From Candidatus Hydrogenedentota bacterium (lineage in GTDB: Bacteria > Hydrogenedentota > Hydrogenedentia > Hydrogenedentiales > GCA-2746185), in assembly GCA_012965445.1 (NCBI GenBank), contig DTSJ01000154.1, positions 1 to 35,160 on the forward strand: a stretch of 35,160 bases of DNA. Reading direction: 5' to 3'. The notes under the pieces were generated by a model, which saw only the letters and a list, made by a program, of their open reading frames with translations, was not told the origin of the DNA and did no database searches. Numbering within the stretch: position 1 is the first letter of the stretch; each line of letters starts with the position of its first letter. A program made the position numbers and the translations under genes. Below are positions 1 to 7,616 of this stretch, in pieces.

Positions 1-924
1 GACCCAGGAAGGATTGTTATGTAGCCAAACATCCGGAACCGGCCCCATGCGAATCGACACGACTCCTTTCGTCCCATAGATTTCCATTCCCCACCGATTC
101 TGGTTTCCGTCTGGATTCTTCACCGATGAGAAGTATCCGGGAATACCCTTATCGAACTGGTAATGAGCATTGACCTCCGTACCCACAATAGGCCCGAGCG
201 GTTCACTCGCTTCATGCACATCAGATTTTTCTACAGGTCGGCCATCTACTGTCACAGAAGCATCGCACCACTCCGGTATTCCGAGGAAGTAACCCATCAT
301 GTCGAGAATATGCGTCCCCAGCACGATCAGGTCTTCCCCGCCTGCACGCGCATCTTCCTTACCGCGCCCCCGAATCTCCAAAATCTGCCCGATAATCCCC
401 TCTTCAAAAATCAGTTTCTTTGTCTTTCGAATCATAGGTGATGCTCGAAAATTCAATGCGCTCGCCCATTTCAAATTCTTCGCTTCAAGTGCCGCGACTA
501 TCTCGTCCGCCTCAGCAAGATCGCTCGTAAAAGGTTTCTCAATGATCCCATGCGCGCCCACGCCCGCACATGCCAGCAGATAGTCCCGATGATTCGTCGT
601 CCACCTCGGACCAATCACGACCAGATCCGGCTTCTCCGTTTCAAGCATTTCAGTGTGATTCATGTACGCTCGCTGCGCACCGGATTCCTTCTGATAATAG
701 CGACGCGCCTTCGCATGCGGGTCGGATAAACCAACCACCTCCACATCGTCGCGCATCGACCAAAGATAATGTAGGCTGTGTCCGTAGCCGCCCCGGTCGG
801 TGTCCCCAATTATGCAGGCGCGAAACTTTTTCTCGAGAGTGTGGGCCGAGGCCGGTCGAAGCGCACCAATTATCGGCGCCGCAGCGGCAGCGGACAGAAA
901 TTGTCGACGGTCTATGGTATTCAT
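1..924 (-). CDS. Gfo/Idh/MocA family oxidoreductase, Tat-exported, C-terminus beyond window
   Basis: The frame is open from an ATG at 924 to the window edge (308 residues, no stop), so the protein is partial. It starts with a twin-arginine signal: RRQFL at residues 6-10 followed by an Ala-rich h-region, so export to the periplasm is likely. A somewhat divergent Rossmann segment (ACIIGDTDRGGYG, residues 36-48) and the EKP motif of the family (residues 129-131, in IIEKPF) identify a Gfo/Idh/MocA NAD(P)-dependent sugar oxidoreductase. The substrate cannot be read from sequence. A strong Shine-Dalgarno (GAGGAGG) lies about 6 nt before the ATG. It is divergent from the PilZ gene across 172 bp. This is a common family in polysaccharide-degrading PVC-type bacteria. 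Confidence 0.9.
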   Translation of the reverse strand, partial: MNTIDRRQFLSAAAAAPIIGALRPASAHTLEKKFRACIIGDTDRGGYGHSLHYLWSMRDDVEVVGLSDPHAKARRYYQKESGAQRAYMNHTEMLETEKPDLVVIGPRWTTNHRDYLLACAGVGAHGIIEKPFTSDLAEADEIVAALEAKNLKWASALNFRASPMIRKTKKLIFEEGIIGQILEIRGRGKEDARAGGEDLIVLGTHILDMMGYFLGIPEWCDASVTVDGRPVEKSDVHEASEPLGPIVGTEVNAHYQFDKGIPGYFSSVKNPDGNQNRWGMEIYGTKGVVSIRMGPVPDVWLHNNPSWV

Positions 925-1096
925 CGTGCAAACTCCTCCTCGAATCAATCGAAGTTTGTTCGGGAAGTCTATTATTAGCACTTATCCAACGTCATCTACA
1001 ACTGTCCGATAAAAATACCTGGGCAACAAAGACATGGAAACCTATTCAAGCTTTTCGGTATGGTATACTTGTATTGAGCAGCAACGAGGGGGTCAT

Positions 1097-1555
1097 ATGG
1101 TCGACGCAATGTTTTTCTCAAGCGACGCAAAATCGCTGATACGCGGCAGTAGACAGGATGCCCGAACAGAGACGTGCCGTCCATGCGTCGTAAACCTCTC
1201 CGACGATCCAGATATCGAACTCCACGGAGTTGTGCTCGATGTCACCCCCCGCGGCATGCTCGTCCGAATGATGGAGGCCATTCCGCTTTCAACAAATGTC
1301 TCCGTTCAGCTCATGCGCGACGACAAATATCAGAAAAAGTTTTCCTCACCGCACCATGGTGAAATCAGACGTATCGAAGGTACCGAGGACGGCTTTTTCA
1401 ACCACGGTGTTCAACTCTTTAAAGAGGTTGTTCAAAAGGCCAGCGAACGGCCAATCCAAATCCCCCGCGCCAGACCCGCCCGCCCCAGGCACCCCTCCCG
1501 GATGCAGACAGTCGACTACACCGTGAGCAATTCTGATCGTAGATTAGGCCGATAA
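1097..1555 (+). CDS. PilZ-domain protein (probable c-di-GMP receptor)
   Basis: A 152-residue protein. I chose the ATG at 1097 rather than the in-frame ATG at 1034 because GAGGGGG lies just upstream and the extra N-terminus has no family character. The PilZ signature is visible: an RxxxR motif (RQDAR) near residue 20, and a D-x-T-x-x-G motif (DVTPRG) about 30 residues later, a variant of the usual [D/N]xSxxG. A basic Pro/Arg-rich tail follows the beta-barrel part. PilZ domains bind cyclic di-GMP and switch motility, secretion or polysaccharide synthesis. It lies 26 nt upstream of a stand-alone receiver gene, so both are probably co-transcribed. That it acts on the polysaccharide system at 25-33 kb is only a guess. 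Confidence 0.8.
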   Translation: MVDAMFFSSDAKSLIRGSRQDARTETCRPCVVNLSDDPDIELHGVVLDVTPRGMLVRMMEAIPLSTNVSVQLMRDDKYQKKFSSPHHGEIRRIEGTEDGFFNHGVQLFKEVVQKASERPIQIPRARPARPRHPSRMQTVDYTVSNSDRRLGR

Positions 1556-1581
1556 ACCAAAACGAAACACCGTACACACCG

Positions 1582-1962
1582 ATGAGTAAACCCAGCGTAT
1601 TGATAGTCGATGACGAAGCCGATGTTGTCACACTGCTAGAACGCACGTTGACGCCGGAAGGTTTCGAAGTCTACTGCGCCTACGACGGACTAGCCGCCCT
1701 GGACATCGCCGCAGTTGATCGCCCCGACGTGATCATTCTCGACATCATGATGCCCATGATGAGCGGATACGAGATCTGCATGCAGCTCAAAAGCAATCCC
1801 GAAACCAAACACATCCCGGTCTTATGCCTGACCTCAGCGCACAGTGCCGACGTACGCGACAAATGCCAAAAAGCCGGCGCGCAGGCTCTCCTCATCAAGC
1901 CCATCCTCCCCAAAGAACTCGTCGCACAAATCAGAAGATACCTCCCACAACCCCAATCCTGA
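1582..1962 (+). CDS. Stand-alone response regulator receiver protein
   Basis: A 126-residue single-domain receiver (CheY-like). The acidic pair is in LIVDDEAD (D10/D11), the phospho-acceptor is D54 in IILDIMMP, the switch Thr is T84 and the conserved Lys is K106 in LLIKPILP. No output domain follows, so it must act through protein contacts. It lies 26 nt downstream of the PilZ gene in the same direction and ends about 80 bp before the tRNA. No partner histidine kinase is next to it. Confidence 0.93.
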   Translation: MSKPSVLIVDDEADVVTLLERTLTPEGFEVYCAYDGLAALDIAAVDRPDVIILDIMMPMMSGYEICMQLKSNPETKHIPVLCLTSAHSADVRDKCQKAGAQALLIKPILPKELVAQIRRYLPQPQS

Positions 1963-2005
1963 CCAACCCACAGCAAACCACTGGATCGATTCCACCTACT
2001 CACGC

Positions 2006-2011
2006 TATACT
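2006..2011 (+). promoter_or_regulatory. Possible -10 box of the tRNA-Ser promoter
   Basis: TATACT lies 31 bp before the tRNA 5' end, a plausible distance for a sigma-70 type -10 box with a short leader. No good -35 hexamer is seen 16-18 bp upstream, so this is a weak call. Confidence 0.3.
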
Positions 2012-2041
2012 ACCCACTCCCATACAGCAGTATTTCAGCGC

Positions 2042-2125
2042 GGAGGATTAGCATAATTGGTAATGCACCGGTCTTGAAAACCGGCGGCTTCGGCCTTGTG
2101 GGTTCGAGTCCCTCATCCTCCGCCA
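2042..2125 (+). tRNA. tRNA-Ser (anticodon UGA), CCA encoded
   Basis: It folds by eye. The acceptor stem GGAGGAT/ATCCTCC is perfect, with discriminator G and encoded CCA. The D-stem is GCAT/ATGC. The anticodon stem CCGGT/ACCGG encloses the loop CTTGAAA, giving anticodon UGA. A 13-nt variable arm forms GGC-TTCG-GCC, and the T-arm is GTGGG-TTCGAGT-CCCTC with one T-T mismatch. The class II variable arm and discriminator G fit serine; the loop excludes selenocysteine (UCA). The 3' 60 nt recur at 15697-15756, so this gene is probably the left boundary of an integrated island. Confidence 0.95.
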
Positions 2126-2191
2126 TTTTATTCCTGCAAACCGTCACCGATCCCGTTTGCAGCCCCCCTGAGCGAGGTTCGCGACTCAACG

Positions 2192-3082
2192 TTAAGACGT
2201 ATCCGTATCGTGTGTGTACTCCGGATACAATTCCTGGGCGCAATCAGGACATATGCCGTGCGTAATTGTTACCTTGGTTCGCTCCATGATGTAGAGTTCG
2301 ACCGCTGACCAGTATCCGTCGTCATTGCGTACGTTCTTGCACGACGCGCATATAGGCAACAGGCCATCCAGGGTATTGATCTGCGTGTAGGCATTTTCCA
2401 GCTCCGCGACGTAAATTCGTTCTCTATCCCGAAATTCCTCACTGTACAGCGCAGATCTTCGGCGATGATAAAACACGACCAATGAAAAGGGGACCGATGC
2501 CAAAAGAACGAGGCCGTATTGGATCTTAGAATACTCGATTTCCGCGTATCCAACGACGACCCATGTCGACGCGATCAGTAATCCGATCGTGGCCAGTGCC
2601 CACGGGATCGTGGCAAAGAAGCAGCCTACGCCGATGATCATAATTGCAACGCCGAAGGACATCATGATGTCGCCGGAGAGTACCGTGAATGCCAATCCGT
2701 CTGCTTGTAGAACAATGTAAGCTACAATTAAAACTTGGTGGACACGCTCGGGAGTCACAGGATTGCTACGCCTAGAGAGCGCGAATGTCGCAAAAATCAG
2801 TGTGGTGAAGAGAGCGATCAGTGTCGTCTGGGTGCGGATCGTGTCCGGCATCGTCATGAAATCGACAAGTGCAAAGATTGAGTACATTACGGCTACAGAC
2901 GCGGCAATCTGCGGCAAGTTTTTTCCGGTAGCCGCCGTGAGAGATTGTCGAGCCCGATGGGAGAGTTCTATTGCAGAGGTCGCAGAAGATTCGCGCTTTA
3001 TAAATCCGTCCCGAAAAATTGAACCTCTCACTTCGGATGGGGCCAAGGTATCGGGTCTATTTTCGGGCGTAATTGGATTCAT
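2192..3082 (-). CDS. Multi-span membrane sensor with C-terminal Cys-pair motif
   Basis: A 296-residue protein. After about 50 polar residues there are roughly six hydrophobic segments (about residues 57-200), then a short coiled linker and a C-terminal module, LLPICASCKNVRNDDGYW, ending with HGICPDCAQELYPE. This ICASC...CPDC module, probably zinc-binding, is familiar as the tail of many PAS/GAF/receiver signalling proteins. No kinase, GGDEF or methyl-accepting domain follows, so output must come from the Cys module or partners. It lies just inside the tRNA-bounded island. Signal and partner are unknown. GGAA stands only 2 nt before the ATG, so the exact start is slightly uncertain. Confidence 0.75.
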   Translation of the reverse strand: MNPITPENRPDTLAPSEVRGSIFRDGFIKRESSATSAIELSHRARQSLTAATGKNLPQIAASVAVMYSIFALVDFMTMPDTIRTQTTLIALFTTLIFATFALSRRSNPVTPERVHQVLIVAYIVLQADGLAFTVLSGDIMMSFGVAIMIIGVGCFFATIPWALATIGLLIASTWVVVGYAEIEYSKIQYGLVLLASVPFSLVVFYHRRRSALYSEEFRDRERIYVAELENAYTQINTLDGLLPICASCKNVRNDDGYWSAVELYIMERTKVTITHGICPDCAQELYPEYTHDTDTS

Positions 3083-3351
3083 TCTTCCGCATATCGATTT
3101 AGTGGCCGCGATGAAGACTGACGCCTCTCGGCCCGCTGGCGCGTGTCAACCTACAGTAGACCATGCAACCACAGAATTCAATATTTCGACGAAACGTCCG
3201 CAAACCGCGGGCAGGTATCTTGCCCTTGGCTACCCAGTATAATCGTCGTAGGGTCATAGGACTCAGCCTAGCCCGTATTCTTATTGCAAAACCGACCCAA
3301 ACGCCACGGATTTTTTGCTGTCTGCGTCTTGCGAAGCACGAGACGTTCTCG

Positions 3352-3416
3352 TGGCACAAATATGGCACACTTGGCCACAACAAACTACGATAACTGAGGA
3401 TAAATCACGACAACCA
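3352..3416 (+). repeat. 65-bp direct repeat, copy 1 (TGGCACA-containing)
   Basis: It matches 15566-15630 at 58 of 65 positions with no gaps. It begins with two TGGCACA heptamers separated by AATA, like paired recombinase arm sites. In one frame both copies read WHKYGT... and stop at the same TAA, so a shared relic of a gene 3' end is also possible. A 12-bp piece (GGCACAAATATG) recurs at 3864-3875. Confidence 0.7.
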
Positions 3417-3430
3417 TGTCTCCACAATCA

Positions 3431-3637
3431 CTGTGCCTCGCATTTAATCATCCGTACTGATATCGTTGGAGTTTCTTTCCTTGTCGCGCAGGCTCCTCTG
3501 AAGTCCGAATCCACAAAAGAAGCAATCATCCCGGAAAAAGAGCAGGAAATCAAGAGGCCGAGATTTCCTGCTCAATAACGTATATACTCTTTATTTATAG
3601 GGCACTATGAGTTAGGCTGAGTTTTTTGACCTTACGG
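3431..3637 (+). repeat. MITE-family half element (type II repeat, copy 1)
   Basis: It is homologous to the right half of the MITE at 13578-13998 (matching 13758-13999) and, inverted, to 21257-21354. It contains a 12-bp perfect inverted repeat (GAGCAGGAAATC at 3540-3551 and GATTTCCTGCTC at 3562-3573, loop 10 nt), then a TATATACTCTTTATTTA segment, and ends with GGCTGAGTTTTTTGACC. The left terminal repeat is missing, so this copy is truncated. Confidence 0.75.
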
Positions 3638-3875
3638 CCAGCCGCGTAGAGATATTTGCAATGAAAAAAGACGTATTTGAGAATTTGGATACTACAAATC
3701 CAAACAAGAAGGCGAACGTACCGATGAGGGTGTTATTTATGTTGAGGGTGTTAAACTGGGATAGGTCGTAGGCACAAGGTAGGGTTCTATTTCTCCAACA
3801 GACGGCCTTCGAACATTGAGAATTCGACATATCGGGTTTGTTGAACCTCTACAACTTTCCCGCGGCACAAATATG

Positions 3876-4046
3876 TGAGGGTGTTTTTATTATAGCCGGC
3901 GACTTTTGGTCAATATTGACAGGTCATTTTCGAATTTTGGCCAAACTATGGACTTGCAGATAACATAGTCGAATTCGTCCCAAAAATCAACTTATACGCT
4001 TAGTTCCCTGCGTTTTCGACGCTAGGCTGAGTTTTTTGACCCCACG
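3876..4046 (+). repeat. ~170-bp dispersed repeat (type I), copy 1
   Basis: One end reads TGAGGGTGTT and continues to a TATAGCCGGC block. The other end is TAGGCTGAGTTTTTTGACC followed by CCACGGGG. Inverted copies lie at 5978-6160 and 21355-21525. Copies 1 and 3 are alike throughout; copy 2 agrees mainly at both ends. It starts directly after GGCACAAATATG (3864-3875) and stops about 40 bp before the sulfatase start, so the sulfatase promoter or leader probably lies within it. Confidence 0.8.
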
Positions 4047-4086
4047 GGGTCGTTTACATGCGCAGATGCCAAGAGGAGTTCTGACT

Positions 4087-5703
4087 ATGCACCATGTCTT
4101 TGTTCATTGTGGTAATTGGAGTCGATGCGCGCTTTTCGCATTGCTGCTCATTCTTACTATCGTTCCGTCCATTCGTGTAGAAGCCCAAAGCGATTCTCCG
4201 CCCAACATCGTACTGTTTTTCGTGGACGATTTGGGGTGGAGCGATGTTGGTTGCTACGGCAGTACGTTCTATGACACACCGAACATCGATGCCCTGGCAC
4301 AAGACGGCGTTCGTTTTACAGACGCCTATGCAACGTGCCACGTATGCTCGCCCTCGCGCGCGAGTCTGCTTACGGGCAAGTATCCGGCGCGACTCGACAT
4401 GACCGACTGGATACCGGGTCGCGGTGAGTTTCCGTTTCAACGATTCCTGAATGCCGAAATCAATAAGTGGCTGCCCCAGGAAGAAGTAACCCTGGCCGAA
4501 ACCTTGAAGGGACATGGGTACAGTACTGCCATTCTCGGGAAATGGCATCTGGGCGAAGATCCAAATGGCCCCCTCTCGCAGGGCTTTGACGTCCACATCC
4601 CGAAAACGTGGAACAAAGGCTGGCCCAAGGCCGGCTATCATGCGCCGTTCAAGTTTGATGATCTGGAGGATTCCAAGGGCGACTATCTTACTGATCGACT
4701 CGCCAACGAAGCGCTTGCCTATATCGAGTCCAACAAGGATCGGCCTTTCTTCCTTTATCTCTCGCATTTTTCGGTGCATGATCCGATACAAGGGCGCAAG
4801 GGTTTGGTCAAGAAGTATGAACGAAAACTGAGAAAGCTAAACCGGCGATCGTCTAATGATGATGCGCCGTATATTCTTGAGGGCAATCCAGACGGGGACT
4901 CCTCCTACTCGACTGAGGAATTGAATTCGCTTATTGAGGATCCCGATTATGAAGAGTACAAGGTTTTGCCAAATCGGTTCGTGAAAATTAAGCAGCGTCA
5001 AGACAACGTGCAGTTCGCGGCTATGGTAGAGAGTGTGGACGAGAGCTTGGGACGTGTTCGCGCCAAACTCGATGAGCTGGACATCGCCGATAACACCATC
5101 GTCATTTTCTTCTCGGACAATGGCGGAATGTCGGGGGCGAACTTGGGAAACCCCAATCGAGTGGTCCGACCTGAAAGGCTCGATGTTGCGTTCTCGACCT
5201 CGAACTTACCTTTGCGCGGTGCGAAAGGTTGGCTATATGAAGGCGGAATCCGCGTCCCCCTTATTGTTCGTTGGCCAGGACGCAGCAAGCCCGGAACCGA
5301 ATCCGCCGTGCCCGTAATAGGGACGGATATTTATCCATCTATTTTGGAGATGGCAGGATTGCCAATGAAACCCAATCAACATATAGATGGTGTGAGTATT
5401 GCTCCGCTACTAAGTGGAAAGAAGACGTTGGAAAGAGAAGCGATCTATTGGCACTTCCCGCACTACAGCAACCACGGTATGCAAAGTCCCGGTGGCGCCG
5501 TGCGATTCGGTGATTACAAATTACTCGAATACTTCGAAAATAATACAATCCAATTGTTCAACCTGCGCGACGACATCGGGGAGCGAAACGATCTCTCACG
5601 CGAGGAGCCAGAACGCGCTGCTAAATTACTTGCCAAACTTCAGGCGTGGCGGCAGTCCGTGTCAGCGAAGATGATGCCGCCCAATCCGGACTATATTCCG
5701 TGA
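4087..5703 (+). CDS. Exported sulfatase (alkaline-phosphatase superfamily, formylglycine type)
   Basis: A 538-residue protein. I chose the ATG at 4087, preceded by AGAGGAG at 9 nt; upstream in-frame ATGs give no signal peptide. From 4087 there is a Sec signal (hydrophobic ALFALLLILTIVP, ending around VEAQS). The metal-binding start NIVLFFVDDLGWSDVG follows at residue ~40. The maturation motif CSPSR places the formylglycine Cys at C87, followed by ASLLTGKYP. Further family landmarks are GKWHLG and FFSDNGG. Sulfatases of this type remove sulfate esters from glycans such as algal or host polysaccharides; the exact substrate is not readable. It is enclosed by inverted type I repeats. No maturase for formylglycine is in the window. 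Confidence 0.95.
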   Translation: MHHVFVHCGNWSRCALFALLLILTIVPSIRVEAQSDSPPNIVLFFVDDLGWSDVGCYGSTFYDTPNIDALAQDGVRFTDAYATCHVCSPSRASLLTGKYPARLDMTDWIPGRGEFPFQRFLNAEINKWLPQEEVTLAETLKGHGYSTAILGKWHLGEDPNGPLSQGFDVHIPKTWNKGWPKAGYHAPFKFDDLEDSKGDYLTDRLANEALAYIESNKDRPFFLYLSHFSVHDPIQGRKGLVKKYERKLRKLNRRSSNDDAPYILEGNPDGDSSYSTEELNSLIEDPDYEEYKVLPNRFVKIKQRQDNVQFAAMVESVDESLGRVRAKLDELDIADNTIVIFFSDNGGMSGANLGNPNRVVRPERLDVAFSTSNLPLRGAKGWLYEGGIRVPLIVRWPGRSKPGTESAVPVIGTDIYPSILEMAGLPMKPNQHIDGVSIAPLLSGKKTLEREAIYWHFPHYSNHGMQSPGGAVRFGDYKLLEYFENNTIQLFNLRDDIGERNDLSREEPERAAKLLAKLQAWRQSVSAKMMPPNPDYIP

Positions 5704-5710
5704 CCGTGCG

Positions 5711-5977
5711 TTAGTCTTCGAAGAGGGACAAATCGATGATGTCCGCCATGGCTTTGTAGCCCTCGTCGTTCGGATGCAAATTGTCGGGTGACAATCCTGA
5801 ACGAATCTGGTCCGGGTTTGCGGAATCGCGGATTGCGGCCTCGAAGTCGACCCAGCCATCATACTCACCACTCGTTCGGGTCCATTTATTGATCGCCAGA
5901 CGCTTCGCCTCACCTTTCTCGGAAAAATAGCCAGCCCCTCTGAAGGGAGGTAGGGTTGCTCCGATGACCTTGATCCC
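5711..5977 (-). pseudogene. C-terminal fragment of an SGNH/GDSL hydrolase
   Basis: On the minus strand a frame with no usable start reads GIKVIGATLPPFRGAGYFSE, then about 45 residues on reaches LSPDNLHPNDEGYKAMADI, and stops at 5711. This is the last ~88 residues of an SGNH hydrolase. The DxxH-like block with catalytic His (DNLHPND) is present, while the nucleophile GDS block is gone. The coding homology breaks exactly where the type I repeat begins (5978), so the repeat, or recombination through it, removed the upstream part. It ends 8 bp from the convergent sulfatase stop. Confidence 0.85.
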
Positions 5978-6160
5978 CGTAGGGTCAAAAAACTCAGCCT
6001 AACTCAGAATGTCTTTGAAATGTGATTTGAAATGTCGTGAAAATTTCGAATATGACTGTGAATTCTGTTACGTTACATAAAAGTCTATCATCCGTCCAAA
6101 ATTCGAAAATGGCCTGTCAATATTGACCGAAAGCTGCCGGCTATAAAAGTAACACCCTCA
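5978..6160 (-). repeat. ~180-bp dispersed repeat (type I), copy 2, inverted
   Basis: Read on the minus strand it starts TGAGGGTGTTA, keeps the TATAGCCGGC block and the stretch through CATTTTCGAATTTTGG, diverges in the middle, and ends TAGGCTGAGTTTTTTGACC before CTACGGGG. It is inverted relative to copy 1 and closes the sulfatase-bearing composite. Confidence 0.8.
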
Positions 6161-6335
6161 GTGCGATGAACGACGCCGTTCGTTCAGCCCTACTGTCTAT
6201 CTCAATATGATCGGATATTGATACAATGGAAGAAGTCTTCAACAAATTACGCGTTAGCCGGATCCTCGGGCGCGTGGGAAGGAAATTTTCATTAGAGGCA
6301 CTAATAATTTTGCTCGACTGATCGCATGTGCAGTT

Positions 6336-7211
6336 ATGGCGATACTGATTTCGGGTCTGGCTCATAGTCAGCACCCATGGCAGAAAAAACCAGAACGCAA
6401 TCCCGCAGAAATCAAGCGGATCGTGGGCCCCATAGGTGGAGAGAATCTGTCGCGTGATCTGCGTATCGTCTGGGTGTGGGGCGTGGACAAGAATCATGAT
6501 CGCGGCGGACACGAATACGGCTGGGTCATGGATCGCTACGTGAATACGCTGCTCCCTACCCTCCCACAAGTTACCGTGGAACGCGCCATGTACTTTCCGT
6601 CCGACGAGCAATGGGAGAAAGCCGATCTCATTGTGTTTTACGCACAGCAACAGAAGCCGTGGGGCGAACGCGAGTACGCACTGATGGATGCCTTTCAGAA
6701 GCGCGGAGGCGGACTCATGTTTTTTCATCTCGCGATTCTTGAAGGATCCGGATTCGAGTTGGCTAAGCGAATCGGCCTGGCTTACGGCACAACGCAACAG
6801 GGCAATGGCCCAACCCTGTGGGGCCCCTTGGCTCCGGTGAGTCTAACGGAGGCAGGAAAAGAGTCTCCCTTGCTCGAAGGATTTCCGGACGATTTCGATA
6901 TGGTAGACGAACATTACTGGAACCTGGTGGGAGATGCCGAAGAGGTCACGATCTTCTTGACGGCTCCGGGAGGCCCCACAAATGGTTCAACCGGCGCGCC
7001 AAAACCCGAGGAGTTGGACGGGAAGGCGTGGCCAATCGTGTGGACGCATGAACAGGGGACGGGCCGGGTTTTCGGAACCATTCTCGGACACAACTATTTC
7101 ACCTTTAACGATCCCTATTTTCGAATCATGCTGCTGCGCGGCATGGCGTGGACGCTGCGGGAATCGTTTGATCCTTTCAAGCCGCTCGTGACGCTCCATC
7201 TAGAACGCTAA
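6336..7211 (+). CDS. ThuA-like domain protein
   Basis: A 291-residue protein from the first ATG. It is of the ThuA type (a flavodoxin/glutamine-amidotransferase-like fold seen in sugar-catabolic loci). Supporting features are the early strand LRIVWVWGVDKNHDRGGHEY, ADLIVFYAQQQKPW, the central GGGLMFFHLAILEG, and the C-terminal GRVFGTILGHNYFTFNDPYF. Members accompany Gfo/Idh/MocA oxidoreductases in carbohydrate degradation, but their chemistry is poorly defined. The frame stays open upstream to a TAG at 6255 and would encode a convincing signal peptide (RGTNNFARLIACAVMAILIS, then GLAHS) if translation began at the ATT at 6291, which follows GGAAGGAAA. No ATG, GTG or TTG exists there. The gene is flanked by outward-reading TGAGGGTGTTA ends (6150-6160 and 7229-7239). 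Confidence 0.85.
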   Translation: MAILISGLAHSQHPWQKKPERNPAEIKRIVGPIGGENLSRDLRIVWVWGVDKNHDRGGHEYGWVMDRYVNTLLPTLPQVTVERAMYFPSDEQWEKADLIVFYAQQQKPWGEREYALMDAFQKRGGGLMFFHLAILEGSGFELAKRIGLAYGTTQQGNGPTLWGPLAPVSLTEAGKESPLLEGFPDDFDMVDEHYWNLVGDAEEVTIFLTAPGGPTNGSTGAPKPEELDGKAWPIVWTHEQGTGRVFGTILGHNYFTFNDPYFRIMLLRGMAWTLRESFDPFKPLVTLHLER

Positions 7212-7616
7212 ATTCTTCTTGGTAAACCTGAGGGTGTTAACATAAGAATCCGAAAGTGGAGAAGTCGGAGTCGAGCATCGTACTTTGACGTCATCTGTAT
7301 AATGAGGCTCAACAGAGGAAATAGTAGCTGATTCATAGGAAATGTACCCAATAGAGAAAAGTTCAAAAATGCCCGTCGTTAAAGACCAAAGGTGGGCTTC
7401 TATATTCTTAACACCCGAGAATTATAGCGAGAACGACGGATCTCCCGCGAGAACCGAATTTCTCTTCCAAGACGGCTCCCTGATCGCGATTTGGGCTTCC
7501 CTGTTCTGCGAAAACTTTTCCCTGTTCCCCTATTTTGATTTCGCTGTTAATTTTGAATACCGAATCACCCGAACTACTCGAATCGCACCTAACCGCAGGG
7601 GTATTCACGCATGCGG
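7212..7616. other. Intergenic stretch with repeats
   Basis: A solitary TGAGGGTGTTA (7229-7239) stands 17 bp after the ThuA stop, followed by unique sequence and a 21-bp periodic block (7477-7560). Open frames exist on both strands (for example 7342-7620 plus), but their heptad-like reading is explained by the 21-bp period; I do not call a gene. Confidence 0.5.
7477..7560. repeat. Degenerate tandem repeat, 21-bp period, four units
   Basis: Units start at 7477, 7498, 7519 and 7540. Three begin TCCCTG(A/T)TC and the fourth begins TTCGCTGTT. The period is a multiple of three, so any frame gives a 7-residue repeat (minus strand: GEQGKVF, AEQGSPN, RDQGAVL). Another CCCTGTTC lies at about 7649. Confidence 0.65.

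Larger units (their letters stand above)
3083..4086. other. Gene-poor, repeat-rich stretch
   Basis: No credible gene is seen in 1 kb. It holds a 65-bp direct repeat (3352-3416), a half-copy of the MITE family (3431-3637), two copies of TGAGGGTGTTA 18 bp apart (3725-3735 and 3743-3753) and a full copy of the ~170 bp repeat (3876-4046) that runs almost into the sulfatase start. The remaining short open frames have no recognisable features. Confidence 0.7.
3876..6160. mobile_element. Composite element: sulfatase between inverted type I repeats
   Basis: Copy 1 (plus) and copy 2 (minus) of the ~170-185 bp repeat face each other, with TGAGGGTGTT as the outermost sequence at both ends. The outer ~65 bp of the two copies align closely. 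Between them lie one sulfatase and a truncated SGNH hydrolase. No transposase is present and no clear target duplication is seen, so mobility would need help in trans, or the arrangement arose by recombination. Confidence 0.4.

Noticed and set aside
2042..2125. Selenocysteine tRNA
   Set aside because: The long variable arm invites the idea, but the anticodon loop gives UGA (serine), not UCA, and the acceptor/T-arm lengths are normal.
2010..2243. Minus-strand open frame over the tRNA (contains EDEGLEPT)
   Set aside because: It is the reverse reading of the tRNA-Ser gene, a well-known spurious protein; the same applies to 15662-15937 over the tRNA fragment.
3540..3573. Rho-independent terminator
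   Set aside because: The 12-bp hairpin is strong but no T-run follows, and the hairpin is conserved within the type II repeat family far from gene ends.
3725..3753. CRISPR-like or tandem repeat array from the two TGAGGGTGTTA copies
   Set aside because: Only two copies with a 7-nt gap, and no spacer regularity; they are better explained as repeat termini.
4054..4791. Minus-strand open frame of 245 codons
   Set aside because: Antisense to the sulfatase, which carries the formylglycine motif.
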